Of a stretch of 64,000 bases of DNA, positions 11,077 to 22,060 are shown piece by piece. Position 1 is the first letter of the stretch. Every line of letters begins with the position of its first letter. The translations under genes and the position numbers were made by a program. The DNA is taken from the NCBI GenBank assembly GCA_018902385.1, contig JABSSW010000017.1:496001-560000 (forward strand), given 5' to 3'. Below the pieces are notes generated by a model. The model was given only the letters and a program-made list of their open reading frames with translations, ran no database searches and was not told where the DNA came from. Origin of the DNA: Physcia stellaris. Its lineage: Eukaryota > Ascomycota > Lecanoromycetes > Caliciales > Physciaceae.

Positions 11077-13202
11077 TCAAGCAGGCATGCTCTCCCCCTC
11101 CTGCAGCCCATACGGCGCCAGCAACGACGTAGCTTCCGGGAATGTGATCAATGGTCCATAATCCGGAAACTCATTCCCTCCCATGTGCGTCACGTTACGC
11201 CCCACGACCGCGAACTTGAGACTCGGAAGTACACTGGCCTCTACAGCACGGCCATCAAAGCTCTGAACCCGGTAGTTGAGTTGCTGGCGGATCAGAGAAA
11301 CGACAGCGTCCGATTCCAGGTTCGGAAGGTCGGACTTAGTTAGTGTCGGCGTAAGGGGGATCTGTCCGAAAACGAGGCCGCGGCTTGGGCCGTTGATGAT
11401 GTGGGAGCCAACGAGGGCAGATGCGGTAGGCCAGAGTGCTTCTTCTTTGGGGATGGCGCCGAGAAAGAAGTGAACGTACATACCGCTGGTCACGTCGGAA
11501 CTGAGCTATGTAAGTCTAGTGACATCTAAGGCAGCGAAGGATAAATATATGAGACTGCATACCCGTTAACAACAACATTGATAGAGTAGTCGTGGCTCAT
11601 TTCGTCGACTGTCAGCCTGGACTCGGACCGGCGGTGTCGTTGTCTTGAGGTCGTTGGTATCGGGCCATAAAGAGTGTTGATATGACCCTTGACGTCGAAA
11701 GCAAGAACGCTGGAGTTCATGTTCCAATCCAGTAGTTCAGGATACGTGTAGCCAAAAGCACGCGTGGACCTCGTAGTGTTTGAAGTATGAAATCCATTCG
11801 AGTTATCCGCATGGAACGGTGTAAGCGCTGCCTTGTTAATACTACGAACATAGAAGCTTTGAACCGTTCCACTTACCAGAGGTGATATCTTCAGAAGAAT
11901 TAGGAGCGTTGGTGTATGTGCCAGCCTGGTCTATTTGCGAGATCACGTAGGTTTCAGGATGAATCGCTTGCCACATAGCCCAGAGTCGATCGACATTCCT
12001 TTGGAGCGGCCCTTAGCTTCTAGCTTCCTTCCATCAAGGAAAATTTGGGAGCTTACGTGTGATGGAGCCAGAATAGAGGGTCGAAGCCCGAGAAAGGAAC
12101 AAATGTCATATGCCCATTGACACCACCAATAAGGGTATGGAGAGCATTATGGAGAGCTTCGAGGTTGTTGTAAGCACCTAGACTTCCTGTGTTGGAGAAA
12201 GGCGCATAATCTTGCTCTACCGAGAGAACATTGTACGCATAAGTCCGAATCCTGTAATGGTCAAAAAGCTGTAAACAGGCTGTGACTTAACCTACGCGCC
12301 AGCGTTCCGATTCAGTGCCTGATTAGCAAGGCTGGGCTGGCTTCGACCTTGAGAATCAGGATACCGCACAGTGCTTGGAAATCTTGCCACCTATTGTGCG
12401 TCAGCGTGCGCGACATAATTTTGCATATTGTTGGGAAGAAGCTATTAGCCGAAGCTAAATTTACTGATCGTGTCTAGACATATGCACTTACAACTGCTGA
12501 AGGGAAATCCGGTGCTGAGGGCAAGGGGTGGAAGGTGTAATTATAAAGAGGATTATCAATAATTTGAGAACCATTAGGCGTATTAACATTGATCAACGGT
12601 TGGGTGACAACATCTGGCAGAGTAGAATTCGCTGCCCAGTCCCAATATGGCATTCGAAGAATAGCCGCAGCTGACTGATACTGCGCTTTCGATGAAGCTG
12701 GGTAAGTCGACGCAATCTGTTGCGCAATATCTGAAAGGATTTGCTGCTAGACTCAGCTTTAGACTTTTACATTTCCAACAGGGACGCCTTCACCTCGAAA
12801 AGTGCCATATAAGCGCGATGCCATGGAGGAAACAAGATAGACCCATGAGTGCAATATCCATTGTTGTATTGCCCGATGGCGCCATCCCATGAGATATGCG
12901 GATAACCATGAATCCCTAGGAGTGAGTTGAGCCCGTGTTCACTGTTGGAATCCGGACAACATACCTGCGATTTGGTAATACGAAAGTGGATCACTCTGAT
13001 CTCGTTGCATGAATTGTTTTAGGGAGAGAATATAGAGATCGAAAGCAGCTCCTGCCTGCTGAAGAGTTGAAATCTCCTGACGAATCGGTCTCTCACCGGT
13101 CTCAGCATTGACACCGCCTTGGAGACCAGTGATAGCAAAGGCAGAGCTGGTGGAAACGAAAGCAAAGGTTACAACAGCGAAGAGGCAGTAAAGAGCGACC
13201 AT
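11077..13202 (-). CDS. secreted tyrosinase (polyphenol oxidase)
   Basis: Eight exons encode roughly 560 residues. The first three exons are 13202-12965, 12915-12794 and from 12743, with introns of 49 and 50 bp. The first 23 residues form a signal peptide ending in SSAFA. The CuA site is present (GIHGYPHISWDG, then [22 protein letters not shown] split by an intron), as is CuB (LHNALHTLIGGVNGHM, then [20 protein letters not shown]). The C-terminal 140 residues fit the tyrosinase C-terminal domain. These type-3 copper enzymes oxidise monophenols and o-diphenols to quinones, feeding melanin or phenolic detoxification. The signal peptide puts it in the secretory route, unlike classical intracellular tyrosinases. 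No melanin-pathway genes are adjacent. Later splice sites were chosen by phase and by family sequence across each junction. Confidence 0.9.
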
Positions 13203-15284
13203 GATGATCTAGTAATAGGGAGGCGACAGAAATAGGTTCTGTTGGTTGTGGCAATTATGTCAAAGAAGAGTAGGAGTAAGATATAGTAGTGAGGATGTCA
13301 AGTGAGTGGAAAAAGGGTAAACGTCAGCGTTGGAGGACGCGCTTTCCTTTTGCAAACTCACCACGAAACGCGTGCTGCAAATAAATACGAGAATAAGTTG
13401 AACCGATTCCAACGACACCCGCGCCGTGTAACAATCAAATAATTTGATGATGGCTGTGCGTTCGTGGTGCAACCTACGGATGAGCTGTACGCGAGGGCTA
13501 AAGGACCTGGTTACTTTATCAGGAAATACCTTCAGTCTTTGTCTCCTATGTCAATCCCACCAAGTTGAACATTTTCCTACGAAACTCCCTATGCAATTGA
13601 AAAGATCCATACGGACGTGTGTGATAGCGAGGCATGCATGCACAGTGTGCAATTAACACTGAAATCTTTAGGGCTTGTTCAGGACGCCTTGTCATCTTGT
13701 CTCACCTGTCTGCAGCTACATGTGGACCTACAGCAGTGTATGCAGGTACTCGGCAGCTTCCTTGTGGATATCAGCCCGATCTTGCTGCGTGGCACCCTAT
13801 CGACCGATCCCTTAGATGAATGGTGAGAAGTCTACGAACCTACGTTTAAACAATCCTATGGGGGTGGATAAATACAACAAATCGCGTACAGGGTCTCGCA
13901 GTCTCCCAAATTGAAGTTTACGACCAAGGACATCAGACATTAGACAGACGTTAAAGACTTATCGATCGAAGGAGCCATAGTCGAGCAGATGAGAGTAGTA
14001 CAAGGGATATCGAAGCTGCAACTTACCTGCAAAACCTTGTCGCTCGTCGCATGCTCTGCATGGCCCATCCATGTCGAGCAGCGGTGTAGAAAAAGACTGT
14101 CCAGAGTGGCCAAGCAATAAGACTAAAGTCGCGGATCTGAATGAGAGAAAAGAAGCGACAGGCTATTACCATCGTCGTAGATTGGGTCATCCGCACAGCA
14201 TGCTCCCGCCCACATGCAGGATTCCATAGTGTAGCACGAGCTCAACGGTAATTTGTATGACCGAGGACAAGCTCGTATCTACCATGACTTCGGGCTCCTC
14301 GACGTGCTCCAAAGAGTCCGAGCTTCCCGCACTGACAAGTAAGAAGCAGGTGGTAATGCCCAGCTTCGACACCTGTATCGCGAGCTTCTGGGACGAAATA
14401 AGCAAAGAGACTTTACAAAGCATGGATACAAGCATCAGCATTGATGATTGCGAGGATATGAAGCCAATCGCGCCAAAAGGACAGGTAATGCAGTGTGTAA
14501 AATGTCGTCTGGGACCAGGCCCGCTGAGTTTCTTGAGTCTAAGAATATTCGTCTACTTCGTTGCACAGCATTAGTTGGCCAGTATCGAATTAGATCTTTT
14601 TCGATCCATATAGTCGACGTTTGACAGGAGGTTTGCAGAAGCTCCAAGGAAGCGAGGCGGCTTTTTGGTCGCGAAGTTTTGCAATTTGATACGATTCCAT
14701 ATCAATAGCTCTCCACTGTTTGTTGTGAACAGCACCAGACCATGTGCGTCTTCCAACAGTCTAGGTGCTAGCCTTTGCCGGCATGTAAGCTGTTGGATTC
14801 CACGTCGTCTCAGAGGTCACATTGCTATCTGCCATCGGGCAGGTCAGGATACCAGCACTATTCCGGTAATTGGATCTGTGAGAACTTTCCAGAGGGATTC
14901 ATGTAGGCTATCATTCTTTCGGAGACCATTGCCGTTCATCACTCCTTCCAGACGTGGAATGTTCGCTAGGCGTGACCTGTAACACCCCCTGTCAGAGTCT
15001 CCCCGGACACCGAGACATCCCTCGACCTTCTTGATTGTTTGTCGTGAAAGATTGCTCAATCAACGCTGCATTCAAATGTCCTGATGATATGATGCTGCGC
15101 GCTTTTCGAAACGCATGATGCTGCAACTCAGGAACGGGGCGGATGAAGCAAACAAGACTTCCGCTGAGCCTCGACATGACATGGCCCAGATCAGCCACCC
15201 CTTCGACCTACAAAACCCTCTTATGCCTCCGCTCAACTCCAAATGACATAATTTTCGGCGGTGGTTGAGACCATTCTTTCGAAT
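13203..15284. other. 2.1-kb spacer, no supported gene
   Basis: Several minus-strand open segments between 14435 and 15198 are mildly protein-like (for instance HGLVLFTTNSGELLIWN at about 14680-14750) but lie in different frames, without a family I recognise or a splice chain that joins them. They could be an eroded gene or chance. The rest is promoter sequence for the flanking tyrosinase and penta-EF-hand genes. Confidence 0.4.
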
Positions 15285-16532
15285 ATGGCATATAATAGCG
15301 GATATAATCCCGACGCACTTCCAGCGTGAGTACTCCACCGCGCTCGAGAGTGACGCAGTTGACGATGCTGATCAGGTCGCGTACAGGCACGCCGAGCCGG
15401 AACAAGTACGGATCCCTTGAGATACACCACGATTAGAGTGCTAACTCGTCCTTCGAAAGGCAGCGCAGATAATATCCCAGCAGCAGCAGCAACAACAACA
15501 GCAGCAGCAGCAGCAGCAGCCGCCCAATCCAGCTTTGCCCAACAGACCACGCCCTAGCTCATTTTCAAACCCTCAATCCTACAGCAATGCGTCTCAGCCC
15601 TCTTACCAGAACAGACCACCTCCTCTAGCTGGTCAACCAGGGCAGCAATTGGGTCCACAACAATACGTCAATCGCCGCTCGCCATCCCATCCTCCTCTAA
15701 ACCAGACCAACTACAACTACCCGCAAAACCCCAACGGCGTTCCCCAACAGAACTACCAAGCTCAAGCAACTCCGCAAAACTACCAAGCTCCAGTACCTCC
15801 GCAGAACTACCAAGCCCCAGCAGCGCCCCAAAACTTCCAAGTCCCAGGCGCCTACACCCAATCGCCGCCTCCCCAAAACTATGGCTTTGGGCCACCCCCA
15901 CAAAAACCTCACGGGCGCTCCCCACCAGCATCCCGCCCCCCACCGACACCCGCTCCAGTTGGTAAGAGCGCCGCTGACGCCTCTCTCTTCCCCCTCTTCA
16001 AAGCCGTCGACAAATCCGGGACAGGCCAACTCACGGAAAAGGAGCTACGCGCCGCGCTTGTTAACGGCGATTGGTCATCTTTTGATCCGCACACGGTGAA
16101 GATGATGATCCGCATGTTCGACGTCGACAAAACGGGTACCATCAACTTCGACGAATTCTGCGGCCTCTGGGCCTTTTTGGCGGCGTGGCGCAATCTCTTC
16201 GATCGCTTTGACGAGGATCGCTCCGGCTACATCAGCTTCGACGAGTATAGCAATGCGCTGGTGGCGTTTGGGTATCGCTTGAGCTCGACGTTTGTGGGGA
16301 TACTGTATAGGACGTACGAGAAGAGTGGAGGCGGGAATATGAGCTTTGATCTGTTTGTGCAGAGCTGTATTAGTTTGAAGAGGATGACGGATGTGTTTAA
16401 GAGGTATGATGATGATCGGGATGGGTATATTACGTTGAGCTTTGAGGAGTTCCTGACTGGTAAGCGACTCTGGGAGAAGTTTGCTATGTGGGGAAATGCT
16501 AATCGAGAGCAGAGATTCTACGGCAACGTTAA
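15285..16532 (+). CDS. penta-EF-hand protein (PEF1/ALG-2 family)
   Basis: Four exons: 15285-15325, a 19-nt microexon 15387-15405, about 15469-16459, and 16513-16532, giving about 356 residues. It starts MAYNSGYNPDALPA, then a polyglutamine run, a Pro/Gln/Tyr/Asn-rich region with repeated QNYQAP units, and five EF-hand-like segments from about residue 175 (DKSGTGQLTEKEL, DVDKTGTINFDEF, DEDRSGYISFDEY, a degenerate fourth, and DDDRDGYITLSFEEFL). The final exon supplies EILRQR, close to the family's usual C-terminus. PEF proteins bind calcium, dimerise through the fifth hand and act as adaptors in membrane trafficking and ubiquitin-ligase regulation. The acceptor of exon 3 is uncertain between 15459 and 15468, both in frame. 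Confidence 0.88.
15478..15519 (+). repeat. CAG/CAA trinucleotide run (polyglutamine)
   Basis: Fourteen consecutive CAG or CAA codons lie at the start of the third exon of the penta-EF-hand gene. CAA interruptions in the middle should slow slippage, but length variation between isolates is likely. Confidence 0.9.
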
Positions 16533-17052
16533 TTTCAGGGAATCCGCTGGTGTATACACACACAACAAGGGTATTTGGACATGACCTCGTCGGTGAATTG
16601 GATTTTGACCAATAAATATCTGAAAGCGATTGCCATTAAGATACCCTGCGCTAGAATGAGAAATCGCCATACAAACGGCATTTCTTCGCTGTATTGCGGG
16701 CATCTAGTGCATGAAATGAAGGATTTGTGCAGATATCCGAAAAGCGGACGTTGCGGTGGGCATCGCACGAGTACAAAATCGCTACATATCGACCAATGTG
16801 AAGTCCTAGCATAGTGGGACTTTATTAGCGCAGAATAGTACAAAAGATATGTGCAAGCTCTTCAGGAGAATTATTTTGCGATGCCTATTTGCTAATCAGA
16901 AGGTCCGCCAGCCATGCTTTCCTGCTCATGCTCGAAACGCCATTGCAAATGCTCGCTTTGCTAGCCGGAGATGCGATGAGAGAACCTCCCCCGAAACCCC
17001 CATATATATAACCTTTTCCCTTGGAAAATTTATACAGAAACCCACATCCCCA
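16533..17052. other. spacer between convergent genes
   Basis: This is 520 bp between the ends of the penta-EF-hand gene (plus) and the MFS transporter (minus). Only shadow frames are present. It should hold both terminators; I see no hairpin or repeat. Confidence 0.5.
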
Positions 17053-19039
17053 CTAAACTTCCGCCTCCTTCCCCATCTGCTCCCGACGAACCGCCTTCTC
17101 CAAATCCCCACTCTTTCTCCTCTCCTTCCTCTCCCTATCCTCCTCCTTCCTCGCTTTGTCATTCGCGTCCTGCGCCTCCAGCCCCTGCTTCTGCACCTCA
17201 TGCGTCTTACTCAGCTTCTGCTTCCCAATCGCCAGACTACACAGCAGCCCGAAACCCGCAATCACAATAAACAGAATCCACATAGTCTGCAAACTATCCG
17301 TATACGCCTTCGTCGCGACGCGCTTCTGATCCGGAGGCAGCGAGGCAACGATCCCAGTCGAAGCGCCCGCGCTGCCGCCTCCGAGCGCGGAAGCCACGGC
17401 AGGGGGCAGGCTCGCGCGGAGGGTATCCTGGCGCTTCTTCATGCCGTTCTGGAAGATGACGCCGCCGATGACGACGGAGATGGAGGTCGCCATGTTGCGG
17501 GTGAAGCCAAAGGTCGCGGTCGCGGTGGCGATGTCCCTCGGCTGGACGAGGCTCTGCAGCGCGATGAGCGGGGCCTGGAAGTTGGGTCCTACGCCTAGCC
17601 CGGCGATGATCTGGTAGATGATGACGCGGGCCCAGGAGCCTTTGTGGTTTGGCAGGTCGACGAAGAGGCCGAAGCCGAGGGTGAGGAAGACCATTCCGAA
17701 CCAGATCGGGGGGAGGTAGTGCCCTGTTTTCTTGATGAAGATGCCTACGAACATGGAGGTGAAGGACATGCTTAGGACGTAGGGGAATAGATAAACCCCT
17801 GACAGGATGGGCGTGGCTTGGAACACGGCTTGGAAATACAAGGGTAGGAAATAGGCGCCTGAGATGAATACGGCGCCGTGGCAGAAGCAGACGAGCAGGG
17901 CGGCGACGTTCGAGCGGTGTCTGAAGAGTCGCAGCGGCATTACGGGGTAGATGGCGAGTTTCCATTCGTTGAGGAAGAAGAGCACGATGGTAACGAGGCC
18001 GAAGATTATCAAGCATACCACTGTGGCTGAGGCCCAGGGGTATGAGACGCCGCCGTATTCGAGGCCGAGGAGGAACATGATCGTGCCGCCGACGATGGTG
18101 ATTGAGCCGAGCCAGTCGATGGCGCGGAGGCCGGCGAGGAGCGGCGTTTTGGGAGTTTCTATGTCCAGAAGGAAGAGAATTATTACGAAGGCTAGGGCGT
18201 CGAAGGGAACTGTGGTTTGGAATTAACATCAATTCCAAGTCAATGAGGGTGAAGACTGAAGGTGGCACTCACGATTAATGTAGAAACACCATCGCCAGGA
18301 GACCTTTTGCGTAAAGACACCGCCAAGGACAGGTCCCAGTGCGCTTGCAATACCCCAGACCATTCCGATGAACCCGAAGTATTTACCACGCTCTCTGCCT
18401 TGAGATTAGTACTTTTCTAAAACCTTTCAAGGACGAAAAGGGTGCAGAAAGTACCCACCTCATGCTGAACAGATCGCTGATGCATATATTCGCTAAAATG
18501 ATAAGTCCACCACCTCCCACCCCCTGGATGACCCGTCCGGCAAGTAGCATCTTGATACTCGTGCTCACAGCTGCAATGAGCGATCCAACAAAGAATATCA
18601 CGTTTGCCACCAAAATCGTGGGCTTGCGCCCCCATATATCGCTGAACTTTCCCCATGATGGGGTTGATGCTGCGGCAGCCAAAAGGTAGGCAGATCCAAT
18701 CCAGGTATAGTCCGCCTCCGAAGCATTGTAATGCGCTGATATAGTGGGTACAGCGGTAGTGATAATGGTCGTGTCCAACGCGGCGAGGAAAACCGCTATG
18801 CAGAGTGAAAGCATTATCAAGGAAATCTTCAATTTGCTCCGGTGTGGCTCTTCCGGCGCATTTTCTTTCTTCGGCTCCTGAATCTCGACTTCAGAGGAAT
18901 TTGATGGTGTCTCGCGAGCATTGCTCGTTTTCTCAGCGTTCGCGAGTCTTGCTGTGTGCTCAGAGTCATCCGCGCCCATTCCTGCTTCTGCGACACCTTC
19001 GAGGCGCGAAGCCTGCGAGGGTTCCTCGGTGGAGGACAT
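17053..19039 (-). CDS. MFS drug/efflux-type transporter (14-TM group)
   Basis: Three exons: 19039-18459, 18394-18273 and 18209-17053, closing in frame at 619 residues. A hydrophilic N-terminus of about 75 residues precedes TM1. Signature motifs of drug:H+ antiporters follow: [16 protein letters not shown] in TM1, [14 protein letters not shown] (motif A) between TM2 and TM3, and [10 protein letters not shown] (motif C-like) in TM5. Length and helix pattern suit the DHA2 (14-TM) group, plasma or vacuolar membrane exporters of toxins, azoles, basic amino acids or siderophores. The substrate cannot be told from sequence. The C-terminal tail is unusually charged (Arg/Lys/Glu-rich, about 35 residues). 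No biosynthetic genes lie beside it to suggest a cargo. Confidence 0.88.
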
Positions 19040-19430
19040 TGTGTGCTTTTCCTGGATCCGACAGCTGCTGAAGGGATTATTGCAAGACTATGTCGATTAG
19101 GGCGCACACCCAAGCCTTGAAATACTGATCAGCTATTATCCAATGACTCAGATGAAATAGCGTACAAATTTAGATCAAGATATGAAATACTGCTGACATG
19201 CTCCGTCAAAGACGTGAAATGCAGAATATTGTATTTTTATTATTAAAGGGAGGGTGTAAAGGAATATTGATAGGTTCCAGAAGTCGGAGAATATATAAGC
19301 AGGCACAAAACGTCGACGCTTGAGGCCGAAAAACGGCTCGTCAAAAACGGAAATATCCCACTAGACTTTAAATCCGAGATTTCATCATCGGCGGAGAAGC
19401 GAGAAAAGCGGGGCTGCATCGTGTTCGATC
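19040..19430. other. upstream region of the MFS transporter gene
   Basis: It holds the promoter of the minus-strand transporter and some A/T-rich stretches. A plus-strand TATA-like word lies at about 19291-19299 with no plus-strand gene to serve. Confidence 0.4.
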
Positions 19431-19628
19431 TACGGAGATCTGCACCAAATGAGTTGGCTAGGGTTATTCAGGGTTATCGCATACACCGCATGGGCTGCGT
19501 GCCCCCCAAGTAGCCCAACCACCACCGGGGCATCCGCACCCCTGGCCCAGAGTTTGTGTCTAGAGGAATGCCCCTCTAGTACACCCATGAATGCCAAGAA
19601 GCCAACACATATGGTGTAGATCTCCGTA
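19431..19628. mobile_element. MITE-like element with about 29-bp terminal inverted repeats
   Basis: The left end reads TACGGAGATCTGCACCA (19431-19447) and the right end, read on the other strand, TACGGAGATCTACACCA. The match extends inward to about 29 bp with 3 mismatches. The outer TA at both ends fits the TA target duplication of Tc1/mariner-type elements, so the element proper would be 19433-19626. There is no coding capacity, so it is a non-autonomous deletion derivative. It sits between the MFS transporter and RlmA genes. The inverted repeats are read directly; the superfamily is inferred from the TA. Confidence 0.7.
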
Positions 19629-19643
19629 CCCGAGAAAAAAAGC

Positions 19644-19694
19644 TTGGCCAACGCAAATACCGTTGCTTAAACAGTATTTGCCGCATTTGGCCAA
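19644..19694. repeat. 51-bp imperfect palindrome next to the MITE
   Basis: The left arm TTGGCCAACGCAAATAC (19644-19660) pairs with the right arm at 19674-19694 (read back: TTGGCCAAATGCGGCAAATAC), leaving a loop of about 13 nt and a small bulge. It could be a hairpin, a very small foldback element or a regulator site. Confidence 0.6.
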
Positions 19695-20152
19695 TGCTTG
19701 ATGTCGAGCCTCGTATGCAGGTGGGACTTGAAATGAATGAAACCAAGGACGATTTCAAAAGCATCCAAAGTCGGAACGTTGGTAACGTCATCCTTATACT
19801 TGGTTGAAGTAGGATTATAGTCGATAACAGTGCATTGTATCTCAACCAACTGCTCTGCAAATCATTTCTCATCACATATTTATCTTAGATGTACTAAACC
19901 TATATACACTCAGCATGTGGAGAATATCAATCGAGTGAAAGTGGAAGCATACGCTAAACGAGCGTGGAGGGTATCTACCAAAAAGCAAGTCTTCGTGATA
20001 GGGTTCGCCATGATCAGAACAATACCAAGCAGCTATCTCCCGAATATGATGTTACTAAATACCCTGTCCGAACAACCAGGGCGATCTGTATAGTAGACCG
20101 CTATAGAATATATGCGCGAGAACAGAATCTTGTAAGTGTGATAACTCTGATG
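19695..20152. other. spacer downstream of rlmA
   Basis: Region between the palindrome and the 3' end of the rlmA-like gene. I see no gene or clear repeat. Confidence 0.45.
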
Positions 20153-22060
20153 TCACGTTTTCAACCTCTTTAAATTCGAAGCCTCTTGCTCTCCCTCCGG
20201 ACTCTTCCTCTTCTTGTCACCGTTTTCCTCGTCTCTGAAACTTGGTCCACTACCCGCCACCGGTGTCTGGAAATTTAGAGGACTCGGCAACATATTGCTT
20301 TCCCCACTATTTCGGCCAAAACCCCACTCGGGATAGAATGAAGAAGGTGACGGTAGTAAGCCATCGGCGACAAACCTCGATGGCAATGCCGAGATGGGTG
20401 TTTCGATGTTGTTGTTATTAGATGCATTAGTATGACTATTTTGGCTGGGATGGCTGGGGGGGTGTGGCCTTGCAAAAGGATTAGGGGGGCCTTGGGCTCC
20501 TGCACTGAGAATAGCACTAGCGCTCGGAGATGGAGGAGGTAAGACCACACCAGAAGAAGAGTGACTTGCTTCAGTGCTCGCCTTCGCCGGCGTATCGCCA
20601 ACGTTGGATTGGTGAGGTGAGGATGCCGCAGATGCGGACCCATCGTCGTCGGACTTCTCGCTAGGTATTTGAACCTTTAATTGCGGTCTTTTGGCACCCA
20701 TTGGTGCGCTATTTGTCCTTGATGGCGGCGGAAATTCCGGTGGCTGGTGTGCTCGTGCTGCGGGCGCTGCTTTCTGCTGTGTAGCTTGTGGTCCCATGTC
20801 GGCATTCCGTGGAGCTGTCCTTTCAATGGTATTCCTAGTCATATGCTGTGGTGCTTTACTGAGATCAACCGACTGAGAACGTATATCACTCTCAGTCTTC
20901 TTCTCAGCCTTCACATCGCCCCAATGTTGAGCAAGGAGAGACCTTCCCTCATCAATTGGCGTGAATATACTTCGCGATTTCGACATTGGTTTCGGAGCAC
21001 GTAATTGATTCTCATCCTCTTCCGTATGTGCTGGTTCTACAGTTTGAGGCTGAGGTGGTGATTGCATGGATTGTTGCTGATGGCGCTCGTGCTGAGGAAA
21101 GGTAGGTGGCATTGACTGCCGCCTGTTGCCTTGCGAGTAAGCTTGTTGGACTTGGCTATGTTGCGGGTGTTGCTGTTGGCCATAGTAGCCCGACTGCTGA
21201 TTCGGCATCCCTTGTCCCTGGTGTTGCTGGTTTGGCATGCTGTGGCGGGCAGGCATTCCATGATGAGCTCCTTGTACATTATAAGTAGGAGGGTTTGGCA
21301 TATAAGCATAACCGTTTGCGTTTGGTCCTGCTTGGCTCATCTGCATGTGGCCGAGGTTAGAGCTCGGACGGCGAATAGTGTTTCTCGATCCTGGTCTCGA
21401 GCCCATATGCGGAGTTGATGATCTCTGTGGTAGGTAACCGTTGCCGATCGGGGGGGACGTTGATGGGGCGTGCCTCATGTGCATGTAGCTTGCTTGATTC
21501 TGGAGTTGTGGAGGTAGTGGATGTTCCGGCTGATCCTCAAGCGGCGGTGTACCATCATCGTCATCATCTTCGTCGTTCCCACGGCCGTTGAAGTCGGCAG
21601 GACCTTTATGTTCATGTGCTGTACCATACTTTGTGAGAGTCAGCCAGAAGTCCGCAAGCGGAGTAAAGCTTGAGGCGCAAGGCTTCAGGTTGCAGCACGT
21701 TCACATTCATGGCCAGACTAGGGCTTTTTGGAGAACATACATATTGAAAGCGCCCAATAGTCTCGTTGATATCGCCGGAAGAATATTCGTAAAGCTTTTT
21801 GTTATGACCGAAGATTATGACCGCTACGTCGACAGAGCAAAGGACCGATAGCTCGTGAGCTTTCTTGAAAAGGCCACCTTTCCGCTTAAGAAATGTTCTA
21901 TAGAGGACAGTCAGTGACTATACCATATGCCAGGACGCCGTGTCGAGGGCAAGTGGGAATCCTGCTCAGATATTACGAACTTGGAAGAGCAAGGAGGACC
22001 TACACAGAGCGGTTTCTGTCATCTTTGATTGCCTTAATTTCAATCTTGCGTCGACCCATA
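20153..22060 (-). CDS. rlmA: MADS-box (SRF/MEF2-type) transcription factor, RlmA/Rlm1 family
   Basis: Three exons: 22060-22005, 21897-21741 and 21628-20153, giving 562 residues. The first exon encodes [19 protein letters not shown] and the second [20 protein letters not shown] through [17 protein letters not shown]: a complete MADS DNA-binding and dimerisation domain of the MEF2-like class, split exactly as in other Pezizomycotina rlmA genes. Exon 3 adds HEHKGPADF, an acidic stretch, a long Gln/Ser/Pro-rich region, the conserved block [17 protein letters not shown] and [11 protein letters not shown], and ends in a basic [10 protein letters not shown] segment. In fungi this factor is activated by the cell wall integrity MAP kinase (Mpk1/Slt2) and drives wall-synthesis genes. 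The family is certain; conservation of the pathway role is inferred. Confidence 0.93.

Noticed and set aside
14187-15198. Chain of min-strand open segments that might be a gene
   Set aside because: The segments are in different frames, no set of GT-AG junctions joined them in phase, and no family was recognised.
17294-18268. 324-residue minus-strand open frame
   Set aside because: It is an Arg/Pro/His-rich shadow in another frame of the MFS transporter's third exon, caused by its G/C-rich third positions.
11077-19039. Tyrosinase plus MFS exporter as a pigment gene cluster
   Set aside because: A calcium-binding housekeeping gene lies between them and no polyketide synthase, oxidase set or cluster regulator is present.
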